Assembly (NCBI GenBank): GCA_905250125.1
Contig: CAJNOL010000483.1
Span: forward strand, 1-64,000
Direction of reading: 5' to 3'
DNA: 64,000 bases
Source: Rotaria sordida
Taxonomy: Eukaryota; Rotifera; Eurotatoria; Philodinida; Philodinidae
Positions 22,503 to 34,278 of the stretch are shown piece after piece; positions within the stretch are counted from its first letter, which is position 1; every line of letters begins with the position of its first letter. Below the pieces are notes generated by a model. The model ran no database searches. It saw only the letters and a program-made list of their open reading frames with translations, and was not told the DNA's origin. The translations under genes and the position numbers were made by a program.

Positions 22503-25500
22503 ATGTCCAATGGAATGAAGAAACAATTTTCAACTGTATCAATACGTCAGATACCACATATACGTCTTCATGATGATGGAAATATAGAAACACGATATGA
22601 ATTTTTAAATAAATTAGGTGAAGGTTCATTTGGAACTGTATCTCGTGTTAAAAGTAAAGAAAATGATTTATTTTATGCTATGAAAACAATTATAAAAAAA
22701 GTAATTTAATTTAGTTTTCTTGTTGAATATTTTTATTCAAAAGAAACTTTTTCTTTTTTCTTTTTTTTTTATGTATAGCATGGCAATACTTCTAAAGCAT
22801 CAATTCTTGATAATGAAGTAAAATTATTAACAGAAGTTAATCATGCTAATCTTATTCAACTTCATGAAGTTTTAGAATCAACTCAAGTAAGTGATTCATT
22901 AAAAATATTAATATTGTCAAAGTCTTTGAATGTTAATATCATTCAAAAAAGAAAAACAAGAGAGAAAATATTAACTAGACAAAAATAATAGAGATTACTT
23001 TTTTTTTGAGATTTTAAATTATATTTCCACTTTTCAGAGAACCAGACGGCGAAACCCACGATCACACCTTGCACTTACATATTTTCAAAAAAATGGAAAT
23101 ATAATTTTATATTTCGAAAAAAATTAGTTCATTACCCGCAGATTTTATGGAGATTTTCGAAAACGATATTCTCAAGGTATTTTCCTTTTGATTTAGACTT
23201 TTAATAGGATTAATTGATAGAAAAATTCTGCTCTTTCGATCTACACGAGGTCGAAATTTCTTGCTCGTTCTAGACGTTTCCTGATACCTCCAATTTCAGT
23301 CCATTAATCTGTAATCATCCGGAAAAGCAGCCAGATAGAGGTAATTCACAGTGGTGAATTGAACGATGATAATTATTTTTAGGTTCAAAATGATCTAACA
23401 CTATTATCTCAATATTTTCAAAATGTCGACTCCATCGTTACAAGAAAGTTGATTGTGAAATTTCAGAAATATTGCGATGACAGTGTCAGATTATTTTGAG
23501 GTTCAAAAATAACTATTACCGTTCCATCTAGCATGATGAATTATTTCCTACCTAACTACTTTTGCGGGTCTCAGGAAAAGCCTTATAACTCTCGGATAGA
23601 ATAAGCTGGAAATGTTGGCCCGTTTGGATCGGAAGGAAAATAGCCTTATAATACCTTTTTCAAAAATCTCCATCAAGAATTCATGTGAATGATAAAAACT
23701 ACAGGTCTCTATGATCTTCCTATCAAGATAAATACTGAAGCACTTTATAATTTGAAATGGATAGTACGTCATGGTGTATATTTTAATCACACAGGGGATT
23801 GTGCTAATAACTCTTACCAATATGTTGAACCTTTTTGTCAATTGATAAATAAATTGCATATTAATTACTCCTGTTTCTTGACTCTTAGAGAAACTCGGAA
23901 AAACTTTGAAAATCGATCAATTCGTAATTTATTTTTTAGAAACTTTATTTGGTCGTTGAATTATGTGAAGGTGGTGAATTAGGTGGATGTGTTAAAAATA
24001 TTGGTCCATTACCTGAAGAAACAGTTAAACAAATAATGTCAAAATTAATAAGTGCATTACATTATCTTCATAAAATGAGTTAAGTCAATTTTACTATTTT
24101 TTTGTTTTTTTGTTTTTTTTATTGATTATTTTCTCTTGTATAGATATTGTACATCGTGATCTTAAATTAGAAAATATTTTATTAAAAAATACTCCAACAA
24201 ATAAAACAGATGAATTTGATATTCGAGTATATTTATTTGATTTTTTATTATAATAATCCATAGAAAATTATTTTTAAAGGTTACTGATTTTGGTTTAAGT
24301 TCAAAACAAAGTATTACTTCTACTGATTCACTTTTTAATGATTATTGTGGTACACCACTGTAAGTTTTAGATTTTATTTTATTCAATATATATATAAAAT
24401 AATGATTTTTTTTTGTTCTTTCGATTAATTAGTTATATGGCACCAGAAATATTGGAAAATAAAAATTATAGTGCACTTTGTGATGTATGGGCTATGGGAG
24501 TCATTATGTATTATTTGTAAGAATATAAATTCGTTATAGATATGGAAAATATTTTGTGAAACACGATTAAAAAAGGAGTGTGGAAGTACATAGAGCAGAA
24601 ATGTGTACCTTTTCCCAGGGGCCATCAAAAACCGTGACTAAAATCCATCGAGTCCAAGAATTTTTGGGCCCAGACCCGGTCGGAGCCGATGGGCTCTAAT
24701 CGTGCCAGACAGACCTCAAAGACCATCATAAACGAGCTCTAGGAACCATTACAAACTGTGACTAGAGCTCNNNNNNNNNNCATCATAAACGAGCTCTAGG
24801 AACCATTACAAACTGTGACTAGAGCTCATCAGGCCCAAGAATTTTTGGATCCAGAACCGAATCCGGACCCGGCCGATCAAAATTTTGGATTCGAACCTGA
24901 TTAATTAATCTTTTGCTGGAAGAGTCCATCGAGTCCAAAAAGTTCTGGACTCGGATCCGGTCGACGCAAAATTTTTAGGCCTGAACCCGGCGGACTCTAA
25001 CTGTACAGACGAGCCTTCAGAGATCATCACAGACGATCTCTAGAAAGCAGTTTTATTGTATTTTACATTTTAATCTCATAGGAAGTGTATTAAGAATTTT
25101 TATATTCCTAATAGAATTTGTGGTCGTCATCCTTATGTTGCGAATGATGAAAGACGTTTACTTGAAATAATTCGTTCACAAAAACTTCGATTTGATTTGG
25201 AAAAATTTCGAAATATTTCATCTGAAGGTTGTTGTTTTTTTTTTATTTAAATTTATTCTATAAATGAATAAGTAATTATTTTTCTAGGTCTTGATTTTTT
25301 ACAAGGAATGCTGGTTTATGATACAGTTCATCGTCGAACAATGGGTGAACTTATTGTACATCCATGGTTAACAGTATGTTGTGTATTTAACTTTTTTTTT
25401 CTTTTAATATATCGATTAATATATTTAGGGTCGATCCGATAAAGGACCAGCTAAAGATATAATAACAATGATGAGAGAATTTCAAGCTGAAAATGATCAA

Positions 25501-26351
25501 CATCAAATAAAAATTGAAAATAATTCAACAACAGTAATAAATTCAACTCCAGATAATGTAAATTTCTCATTGAGTTCAAATGATCAATCAAAAATATCAT
25601 CATCATCATCATCATCAATTTCACAGAAACAACAAGAATCATTGAACAATAATACAAATCAATCGAAAATCAATATGATTAGATCAGATTTACGTACTAT
25701 TGTTGATAAAAATAAATTAAATTACAGAACAACAAGTCGATTAACAGCCGATTCTCTTAGAGTAAGACTTTGTCTTATTTCAAAATATATTCATCTATAT
25801 TATTATAGACATTTCGTGGTTCGACATATGATATTATTGGTAATTCACCAAAATTTCGTGTACGAACTAAACAAATTGATACGGTATTTTACTTCTATAT
25901 AATAACATTATGTATTTTAATTATTTAATATTTTCAGACAACGGATTTAATTGATTCAAGTCAAACATTTAATTCTCCTTCATTTGTATCTTCTTCGACA
26001 AATTTTTCGACAGTACGACCCAGTAACATTCGACTTAGTCGTTGTCAATCTCAAGCTGATATTGTTTTATCATCGAAACGTGCATCACCATCTCGACAAC
26101 ATTATCAACGAACTGTTTTGAATGGTACAACTAATATTAGTGTTTCACCTTCATCAAATGTTTTTAATTCATCATCAAATGATAATATCATAGGAAATAT
26201 TTCTAAAAATCCACCGTCTTCCACAACTACTGCTTTAATGATGATTAATAAACATTATACAAATCATCCATCATCATCGTTACCAACTATATCTAATCAT
26301 CAGCAAGATAATACAAAAAAATTATCTTTGTACAATAAATATCATACATAA
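22503..26351 (+). CDS. Serine/threonine protein kinase, STK33-like
   Basis: Eleven exons join in phase (22503-22700, 22779-22886, 23940-24078, 24144-24226, 24280-24359, 24433-24516, 25115-25227, 25288-25373, 25429-25761, 25809-25883, 25938-26351), giving 570 residues. All kinase landmarks are intact: glycine loop GEGSFGTV, K61 in YAMKTI, HRDLKLEN with D154, DFG at 179-181, and GTPLYMAPE. The wording VVELCEGGEL, IVHRDLKLENILLKN, VTDFGLSSK, YMAPEI and, after the kinase domain, WLTGRSDKG-MMREFQ resembles STK33 of the CAMK group more than other kinases. The tail of about 250 residues is Ser/Asn-rich and low in complexity. Introns 2 (1053 bp) and 6 (598 bp) are far longer than the other eight (45-78 bp) and contain repeats. 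The STK33 assignment is by motif similarity and is not certain at subfamily level. Confidence 0.85.
22887..23939. repeat. Diverged inverted repeat inside kinase intron 2
   Basis: Within the enlarged intron, 23147-23185 (ATGGAGATTTTCGAAAACGA onward) is inverted relative to 23635-23674, and similarity continues inward for about 80 bp in diluted form. The inside has no coding potential. This fits an old foldback insertion into an intron that was originally short. Confidence 0.55.
24630..25020. repeat. GC-rich dispersed repeat cluster inside kinase intron 6
   Basis: Several diverged copies of a short GC-rich unit lie here (GAGTCCAAGAATTTTTGGGC, CAGACCCGGTCGGAGCC, GGCCCAAGAATTTTTGG, CGAGTCCAAAAAGTTCTGG). 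Related units occur at about 27000-27070, 37085-37145 and 61703-61845. Copies have inverted ends (GAGTCCATCGAG against CGGACTCTAA), as in small non-autonomous DNA elements. Confidence 0.65.
24724..24827. other. Assembly gap with identical 47 bp on both sides
   Basis: The 47 bases at 24724-24770 are repeated exactly at 24781-24827, separated by ten N. This looks like two contig ends that overlap but were not merged, so the duplication and gap are probably artificial. Confidence 0.85.
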
Positions 26352-29300
26352 TATCAACTCTTGGTAAAGAATATCTGTTTTAAATATTTTTCTGTTTTTA
26401 TGTTTTTTTTGCTGGTGATTATTGAATCTTTGTCTTTCTATAATTTGAATTGAATGATAAAATGAAGATGGGATATAAAATAAACTCTTCATATAACTTT
26501 CACTATATTGCCATGTTCGTTTATGATTCTGATCAATTTTCTCTACTTCAAATTATTTCGACAATTTCCTACTATAACTGCAAACACTCATTCAACATAT
26601 TGTGACTGTAGACCATTTTATTTTTTACCAAGTAATAAGACAACATAAACAATCCAATGTATACGTGAGAAAACAGTAATCTAAATTACAGAGATATCCA
26701 GTGCGATTGAAAATTTACTGCTGCCGCACCGCGACGTTAGAAGAAAAAAGCTACTGCACCACGATGACTTATACAAAAAGAAAGTCGTCACACCACTGCC
26801 GCCACCGTGAACATCTCTGGTATATCATAGTAATACGCAAATAATTCAAAGATTTACTTAAAAAAGATAAGAATGTAAAAAATACTCGCACCTGAGTTAA
26901 AACAGAGAAGAGAAATATTGTTTATTTCATCTCATACAACAAACAACTAATAGTAATTAATAAACTTAACTTTCAAAATATTTCTATATACTTTGAACCA
27001 GGCCTCGAAATAGGCCACTTTTTCATGGTCAGACCCATCGAGTTTTGTAGGCTCACTCGAGTCCGAAGGGAATTCCATTTACAAAGATTTTTTTTTTCTA
27101 ATAGAATTTGGAGGTTACTTCGGTAATTATCAATGTACTTAGGAATAAATAACTCGCGTCATGATGAATTGAATTGCTTGTTGACTGAAACGAACAAACA
27201 AAAGTATGCGGTAATATGTTTAAACCGAACAATGATCATTATGCATAACTTGATATCCTAGAACACAGAGTTTTTTATTGACGTAAACCAATGAGAGGCA
27301 AACCATATTTCTGAATGAAAACTTCGTTTTTTTTTTCGAATTAGAAATTCTAGCGAGGTAGTACGCAGTCGAAAATAATCTGTAAATAGAAAGAAAAACA
27401 ATTTTGATGACTAAAATCTGAAGGTCCATCTTTAAATTTTATAGGCATGAAAATTTTTTTCTTCCTGTTCACAGACAATTTTCAACTGCTCGTGTTACCT
27501 TAGTGGAATGTCAAAATCGAAAGAAGCTCGCACTCGAAAATCAATAGGATTATGCTTTTTTCAGAAAATGTTATAGTCTCCATGATTGCAATCACTAGTC
27601 AAAGTTGAAAAGTTAGACAATCGTTTAATTTAGACGAATTTTTTTCCTAATCACATTCTCACGTTAACTAACGTATTTTATACACTACAGAACATTCCAT
27701 AGGAACGAGACATATGATCGGTTTAAGCAATTACTACGACTGATTGTATCAATCGTACTTGAATCCATCTAGTTTTTCTATTGTAAAACTCTTTTAATAA
27801 TTTTTATTATTTAAAAGAATTATAAAGTTCAGTAAAAACAAAGAATAAAAATGTCGGACTTAGCCATCCCAACAACAACACTTGGTCCCGCTCGATTCGA
27901 ATGAAAATCTTACCTGGATCGGGGTGCCCATATCAAGGTCTGCTCTACATTTACAGTTAAATTCGAATTCATATTTTTTACATTATAAATTCATTTCAAA
28001 TCAGCATTCATAATGAACATACATTCTAAAGATTGAGCATGTGCACTTTTCATTATAAGAATCCATACTTTTTAGTGAACATTATTCACTACAAATTTGG
28101 TCCTGATACTTAGAAAAAGCAACAAATGACATTTTTCTTTTCTCCAAGGTTGATCCTTCAGTGGTATTCTTTTCAACGTTTCATACTGCACATGAAAATT
28201 CTTCATTATATCATCTTTTATTCTATACAAATTTAGCGTAAAATAGAAAGGCATTTATCCGTGAACATCTGACTATCATGTCGAGTACACCCCTATCCAT
28301 CCAGAATTTGATACATCAAAGAGATAAAAGGCGTGTGTTTTTTTTTGAGTGTGCAGTTGGATCATAAATACAGATGCAAATTTCATGAGACACAAGAGAG
28401 ACCAATTAAACTTATCTATTCTATATTGAAATGATTTTCAATCAATCGAACTGTGTTGCAATGGGCATTCTTCATTAACTTATTTGTCTTTCGGGCAGCA
28501 TCCTTCTGCCTATAATCATTATTTGGAAAGAAAATTATAAGCAATTCAATAGACCTAACTGTAATAAACTATTATGCCATAAAAAAAAAAGTTGTCTTAA
28601 AGAGAAGTGCATCCCTTTCTTTGACAAATACTTAAATAATATATTTTTATTAAACGAAAATCTAATTCTTTTTAATAATGAAACGTATTTTATGTATAGA
28701 TATATAATTCTATTAATTTTCCAAATTCATTTAATATTGTACGATTTATTAATAAATCTTTGTTACTCAACAAAATATTTCCATATTTGATTCAATTTGA
28801 ATTATAAATTTGAAATTATACGCACTAAATTGGATTATGATATAAAGAAATGTTTAGTTCAAATCGAGTGCAAAACTCTTATCTACTCATTTTCTTGAAC
28901 TATTAACATGATCAAATTCTATTTTCTCAATGATCATATACTGTAATCATATAAAACAAAAACAAAAAAATTAAATGTTGAATCGTATAACTGTTCTCAA
29001 CCAATTAACAAAAATTGTATGTTTCAGTGTAAAAACATTACAAAGAAACGAGCAACAGATGGGAAAAGAAGAAGAGATAAATGAAATATGAATTTCTCTC
29101 TAGGAAACAATGACTATGTTATCAATGACATTTGAATTATTTTTATATTTAATAACCAAAATACATATGTGATTCATTCGTCAATGGATACAATGAAAAA
29201 GAAAATAGTTCAATGTGCGAACATGTAGAGAAAAAGAAACATTATCACGACTGATGGAATAATGCACATTGATGTTCACACATATTTGACTATACAAATT

Positions 29301-29750
29301 GATCATTGAATAATTCAAACTATTTGATTCGTCTTCTATTTCTTCTTTGTTTTCTCGCCTTGTTTCATCATATAAATTCTCATGCATCTAAGCCAACAAA
29401 TGTTCACATATACAAATCTTATCTATCTTCCTTTCAATCAACTTTAAAATACGATCGTAAGTCTGACAACTGTTCATTACTTTTTTCGCAAAAAAATTTG
29501 TCATTTCTTGAGAACGATTTTCGTGTCTAGTTGGATATAGAATAGAATTATCGTAAGTAGAAATATTATAACCTAAAAAAGTATAAGAAAAATAGAAATA
29601 AGATAAGAAAGTCTAAGAAAAAATGAATTAGACATTAATTTATAACATTCAAATACACGAGGTTTACCATTTGAATAAATTGAAAATGAAACTGACATTT
29701 AGAATTATGCCTAATAAATAATTTTTTTCTATTCATAGGTATCAATTATC
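26352..29750. other. Region without recognised gene
   Basis: About 3.4 kb AT-rich spacer. It contains a GC-richer fragment with repeated CTGCCGCAC/CACTGCCGCCACC pieces at 26700-26820, a copy of the GC-rich dispersed unit at 27000-27070, and a possible U1-like fragment near 27906. Open frames at 29306-29530 and elsewhere have no ATG start or family match. Confidence 0.45.
27906..27945 (+). ncRNA. Possible 5' fragment of U1 snRNA (pseudogene-like)
   Basis: The bases ATCTTACCTGGATCGGGGTG followed by CCCATATCAAGG resemble the 5' end of U1 snRNA (ATACTTACCTGG, then a G-rich stem and GATCA-AAGG loop). The rest of U1 (loops II-IV, Sm site) is not recognisable downstream, so at best this is a fragment. 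A chance match is quite possible. Confidence 0.2.
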
Positions 29751-30062
29751 ATGATGAAATTGAACTTTATTATTGTCTCGATGATTGCACTTGTCGTTTT
29801 CGGAATGATTGTGGAAAAGACAGCTGCTGGTGATTGTGATGGTAGTCGCTGTGGTTGCTATAAAGGCTATTGTTGGGCTTATGTTAATCAAGGACATGTT
29901 CAAGTAGGCAGCTGGTGGTGTTATACTCAACGATCTGGTGTAATGGGAAAACGATCAATGTGGCAGGAATGTTGTTCTGATAGCGATTGCTTTTGGCATC
30001 GAACCTGTGGTAATCATGTTCAATATAGAGGCGAAGAAGAAGAATATCGTACTGTTTGTTGA
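29751..30062 (+). CDS. Small secreted cysteine-rich protein
   Basis: Intact single frame of 103 residues. Residues 1-26 form a typical signal peptide (hydrophobic IIVSMIALVVFGMIV then TAAG). The predicted mature part of about 77 residues has ten cysteines (DGSRCGCYKGYCWAY, SWWCYTQ, ECCSDSDC, RTCG and a terminal C), which would allow five disulfides, and is rich in tryptophan and tyrosine. The GCYKGYCWAY-WCYTQ pattern is reminiscent of small secreted cysteine-rich proteins of arthropods, but I cannot name the family or function. The start could be either of two adjacent ATG codons. An AATAAA lies about 65 bp past the stop. An AG just upstream (TATTCATAG at 29731-29739) could be the acceptor of a 5' UTR intron. 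Confidence 0.78.
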   Translation: MMKLNFIIVSMIALVVFGMIVEKTAAGDCDGSRCGCYKGYCWAYVNQGHVQVGSWWCYTQRSGVMGKRSMWQECCSDSDCFWHRTCGNHVQYRGEEEEYRTVC

Positions 30063-30329
30063 TTTGATTGATTAATATTGTTAAATAATTTTTTTTTTGT
30101 ACTTGAATGTGATTGTCGTGAATTCAAATAAATATACTATAGTTATCATAAAAATACTTTTTCATTATATTTGTGAATAGAAAAAAAAAGTTTTAATACA
30201 TATTCGATAGTGAAAGTTTTTATCTTTTGAAGTGCGCAAATATACCATTTATAGGTCGTATTGTTTAAGAGTTAGAAGAATTTCCCAGGAATTCCTGATT
30301 TTGGATCTGGACAACGAAAAAAATGATTA

Positions 30330-30585
30330 GATGTTTTATTTGAATTTCCGGACATTCCTTTTGTTTCCTATTTATCAAGATATCGGAGACATATCAGATG
30401 TAGAAATTGATTTTTTCAAGCAAGGTTTGGCAAGTGGCAGCAATATATTTTATGAATAGATATTTAAGTTCAAACACTATTGAATGATCAGCTGTACCAA
30501 TTAATCAATATCTTCTATACCTCCTGTATCTTGATAAACAGGAAACAAAAGGGTTGTCCGGAAATTCAAATAAATCATCATACGT
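30330..30585. repeat. Hairpin element with about 60 bp arms
   Basis: About 30337-30392 (TTATTTGAATTTCCGGACAT onward) and its inverted counterpart at about 30519-30577 match closely (shared TTTGAATTTCCGGACA, CTTTTGTTTCCT, TTTATCAAGATA). The loop is about 120 bp. No coding frame was found. It is a probable non-autonomous DNA element. Confidence 0.7.
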
Positions 30586-32608
30586 CGAAAAAAAAATGCA
30601 ACGAAGAAGAAAGAGAAAGTGATGGTTATTCGATTATCCCTACAATGCTCTCTATCATATTCTAATTTTATTGAAATCTACTATGCAATTCCTTCAGATC
30701 ATGTGATTCCATTTCGAAACATGCATCATTGATGCATTTTGAGTTATAGAAACTCCTTTTACGATGTTGAGATGCGTATATTTACATTACCTTTCAAATA
30801 AATTTTGGTATGAATTATATGCCGACTGATGAAACTGATATAGAAGACAGCGACAGTGATAGCTCAATGAGTAGTTTGGACAATGATTTTGTCTAGATGG
30901 GATTTGAATCGTTAAGTTCCGAGGCAGAAGTTACTGGTGATGACATAGATATACAAGCCTAGAATAAAATAGAATCAAATTCGGATGTTGAATTCTAGTG
31001 AGAAGCATCATGCTATGCAATAAATGACTCCAATAATAGCGAAGATAGAGCGCATAACATATTACGTGTAATCTGTTGCTTAAGAAAAAAGGAAAAGAAA
31101 GTGTTTTTCTACTAAGTTTTTTCATATCAGGTCGAATGTATTAGTTAATTAATGATTCTGAAGGATAATAATGACAAACCACAGAAGCCGCATATGCGTA
31201 ATGAGTTCTCAGGAAATGCTATGCGGGATAATCGTGCGAAGTTTTTTTTGCCTTCTAATTATATGCGAGATGAACGAGTTCATATAGGGACAAAACCTTT
31301 GTTGCGAATTAATTATTTTATTCTTCTAAGAATTACTAAATAAAAGTAGTAATGACATGTATTTAATATATGATGTCCTTAGTTATTTTGATGAATCTAA
31401 AAATACACATATTCTATTTAAATCATAATTCTGTATACACCAAACTTAAATCTGATGGGTTTGGATTTGAATTTGGTGAATGGTTAATCATTATAAATTC
31501 GTTCGTACATAATGACAGACAAAATTTTGATAGAAAGAAAGTTTATTGTGTACTTTTGATTTTAGAAAAAGTTTAATAATTTATTTTGATTAAAGAACAG
31601 AACATTGTACAACTCTAATATAATCTGTTATTCAATATCTGATTCTTTTTTGTTTTTTGTTTGACTATAATTTCTATGAAATTCGATTATTAACATATAT
31701 GAAACAACTAACAATATTAACAAATATGTACATTTATTTATTTCAACAGGTAAAAGCAATACTTTGAAAAAAAAAACAAATTTGAATTAAATTTTGTTGT
31801 TTACGAAGTTTTTTTTATTTTTTATTATATAAATGATTATTGTTCAACAAAATACATATCAAAACACGTAAGCTATACGATATATTTTTTTAACGAAGTA
31901 CGATCAATATAAGATTATTAAAATAATATTATTTATTTAAGTATGTAATGAATAAAATTTTTATTATTATAACTAAATGAAAGTTATTCAATTAAATTTA
32001 AATATTAAAAAAAAGCATTAATTGTAAATGAATATAAATTTGATTGATAAAAACTAGGTAGAAGATATAAGGAACGAATGAGTTTTCAATATATATTATT
32101 GAATATTTTTCTTTTTGTCCTAATAGAAGAACATCTCATGTTGAATGTATACAAATTAATCATTTAAGAGAAGAATATCAAATGAATAAGCAAAAACAAT
32201 ATTTTTTATTACTATTCAAATGAAAAGAGAATATTAGAAAAAAATCATTTTCCTATTTGAAAATTTTTGAAATCTAATTTAAGATAACGAATCTAAAAAT
32301 TAGAGTTATTCCTTTTGTTTTTTTTTTCAGATTTAAAAAATACATAACATGTAGGCTATACTAAAAGTAATGAGATTTATAGATAAAGTTCTTTTTAGAA
32401 AAGAATGATTAAAAGATTTATTTTAGTAATTATTGAAATTTATGATTATAGTTATGTAAGAAAAAATCAATTCGTTGGAAAAAGTTATGGAAAGATTTTT
32501 TTTGCTGAATCATCTTCAATTAAAAAAATCATGAACTTGATTTAAGCAGTCAATGATATAATTAGGTGATATGTATTTCAATTGATCAAAAATAACCGAA
32601 AAAATCAC
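30586..32608. other. Region without intact gene; acidic coding relic near 30820-31000
   Basis: Around 30820-31000 the plus strand encodes acidic pieces (ETDIEDSDSDSSMSSLDNDF, then a stop, then GFESLSSEAEVTGDDIDIQA), resembling the acidic N-terminal region seen in some transposases. It has in-frame stops and no recognisable core domain, so only a dead relic can be claimed. The 31600-32600 part is nearly pure A/T. Confidence 0.35.
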
Positions 32609-34278
32609 CAGTGGCGGTGGAGCCTGCAGGCCTGGTGAGACTTGAGCCTCACCTGATTTTGGCTTCTGTAGGCTCAGCCCTTACCGGAATTTTGAATTTG
32701 AGACTTGGTTAATTACCTGCAATCTCAATGTCGCTTGCAATAAAAATCTTATTTTATCGTAAAAACTGAAATGTGTTCTAGTTTATGTGAATGTTCTAAT
32801 GAAGAAAAGAAAAAATTTGAATATATAATAAACATAGTAAGTTAACAATTTATAGTAGCATCTTTTGTTTACATAGAATGGTGTAGACATGAAATGAATG
32901 GTAGCATTATGCGATAGGATGCAGATAAAAACTAACAGAAATTTCCGAGATCATTTTCTCTTTTGGGAATATAATTTTTTATTTCATGATGAAAAATGTA
33001 CAGTCTTTAAAATTTTGTAAAACTTGAAATAAAGTGAGAAGAATTTTATTGTAGAGATATTGGAAACAGAAAAATATCAACAACATTTTGGTAAATACTC
33101 ACAAAATCCAACTTCTCTTCAACATGTCGTACTTTCACAAGTAAAAAACAGTTGTTACTGAAAATTTCAGAACAATCTAAATATCCTATCAGCTATTTAT
33201 GAGCAAATTTCCAGCTCGAAAATCCTTTTGTTTCGATTTTTTCTACAGGTCGAATATCTGATGGAAGAAACATTTTCTTTATGATAGTATCCCGCGTTAG
33301 TAAAATGGTTTAAAATTTCCGAGATGATTTTACTAGATATCTTAAGACTATATTTAACAATATCACTTCAAAACCAAAGCCACACATCACTTATATGAAT
33401 GAGAAAAGAAATGTGATACTAAAAAATGACGAGTCGTAAAAGGTTGATTGTTCGACTTAGGAGTAACGTTGATAATTATATTTTTATCTCTGTGTAATCA
33501 GTAAGGTCATATCAGTTCAGAAAAAATATTGAGTTTTGCTTATAAGCCGTTATAGTGCAGTTTATCGAAATTATGGTAATAGTACTTGAAAGGAACATTA
33601 GAATTTAAAGAATAAATAGTTCTTAGATATTTTACACGACACTAATAACTTTTGATGTCCTTCTTCTTGTTGATTGATTACTTTCTTTTAAGTGACTTAT
33701 GTTTTCATCTAATCTTTACACTTCGACGAAAATAAACAATCCATTTTACTATTTAAATTATAAAAACAATTATGGAAGTGATTGTTATTCAAGAACTTTC
33801 TGCTAGGAATTCTATAACTATTAAACTTTAATGTAAATTGTTTTGAAAAGTTTGTTCATCTATTGATGCATCAATCTTTGCATTACATTTCTGAATGAGT
33901 GTTTTAGAGCCTTCTATTAAAACATTGTCTGCTGAAGATGTTGCGAATTAAAATAATTTTAGATTTTTCTCATGGTGATATTGATATAGAAAAATTGAAA
34001 GGCGAAGCATTTATCACTTCGGATTTTTCTAATTCTATTATTAATGCAGATTAGATGGAGATGAAACAGATCACGAAAATTTCTACTACTTGTTAAATAC
34101 TACACATGTGTCATACTGGCAAACAAACATTTCACGAATTCGATAAATCAATTCGACTTTACTTAACTATACCAATAGTCACGGCCCGTCCTCGTGCTTC
34201 TATATGAGAACCTATTTTCAGATAAAAAATAAACTTAAAATAAGCCTCACCTAATTTTAAAACGTTCCGCCGCCTCTG
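32609..34278. mobile_element. hAT-like DNA transposon remnant
   Basis: The ends are inverted: CAGTGGCGGTGGA at 32609 and, reading inward from 34278, CAGAGGCGGCGGA. Both have GGTGAG a little further in. CAGNGGCGG-type termini are characteristic of hAT elements. The 8 bp next to each end (AAAATCAC and ATTACGAC) agree at only four positions, so the target duplication is eroded or the ends are slightly off. No intact transposase is present in the 1.67 kb interior. A similar GGCGGCGG end is cut by the gap at 35489. Confidence 0.5.

Noticed and set aside
29306-29530. Secreted-looking frame upstream of the cysteine-rich gene
   Set aside because: There is no ATG at the apparent start and no splice link or family match. 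Hydrophobic stretches are common by chance in T-rich DNA.
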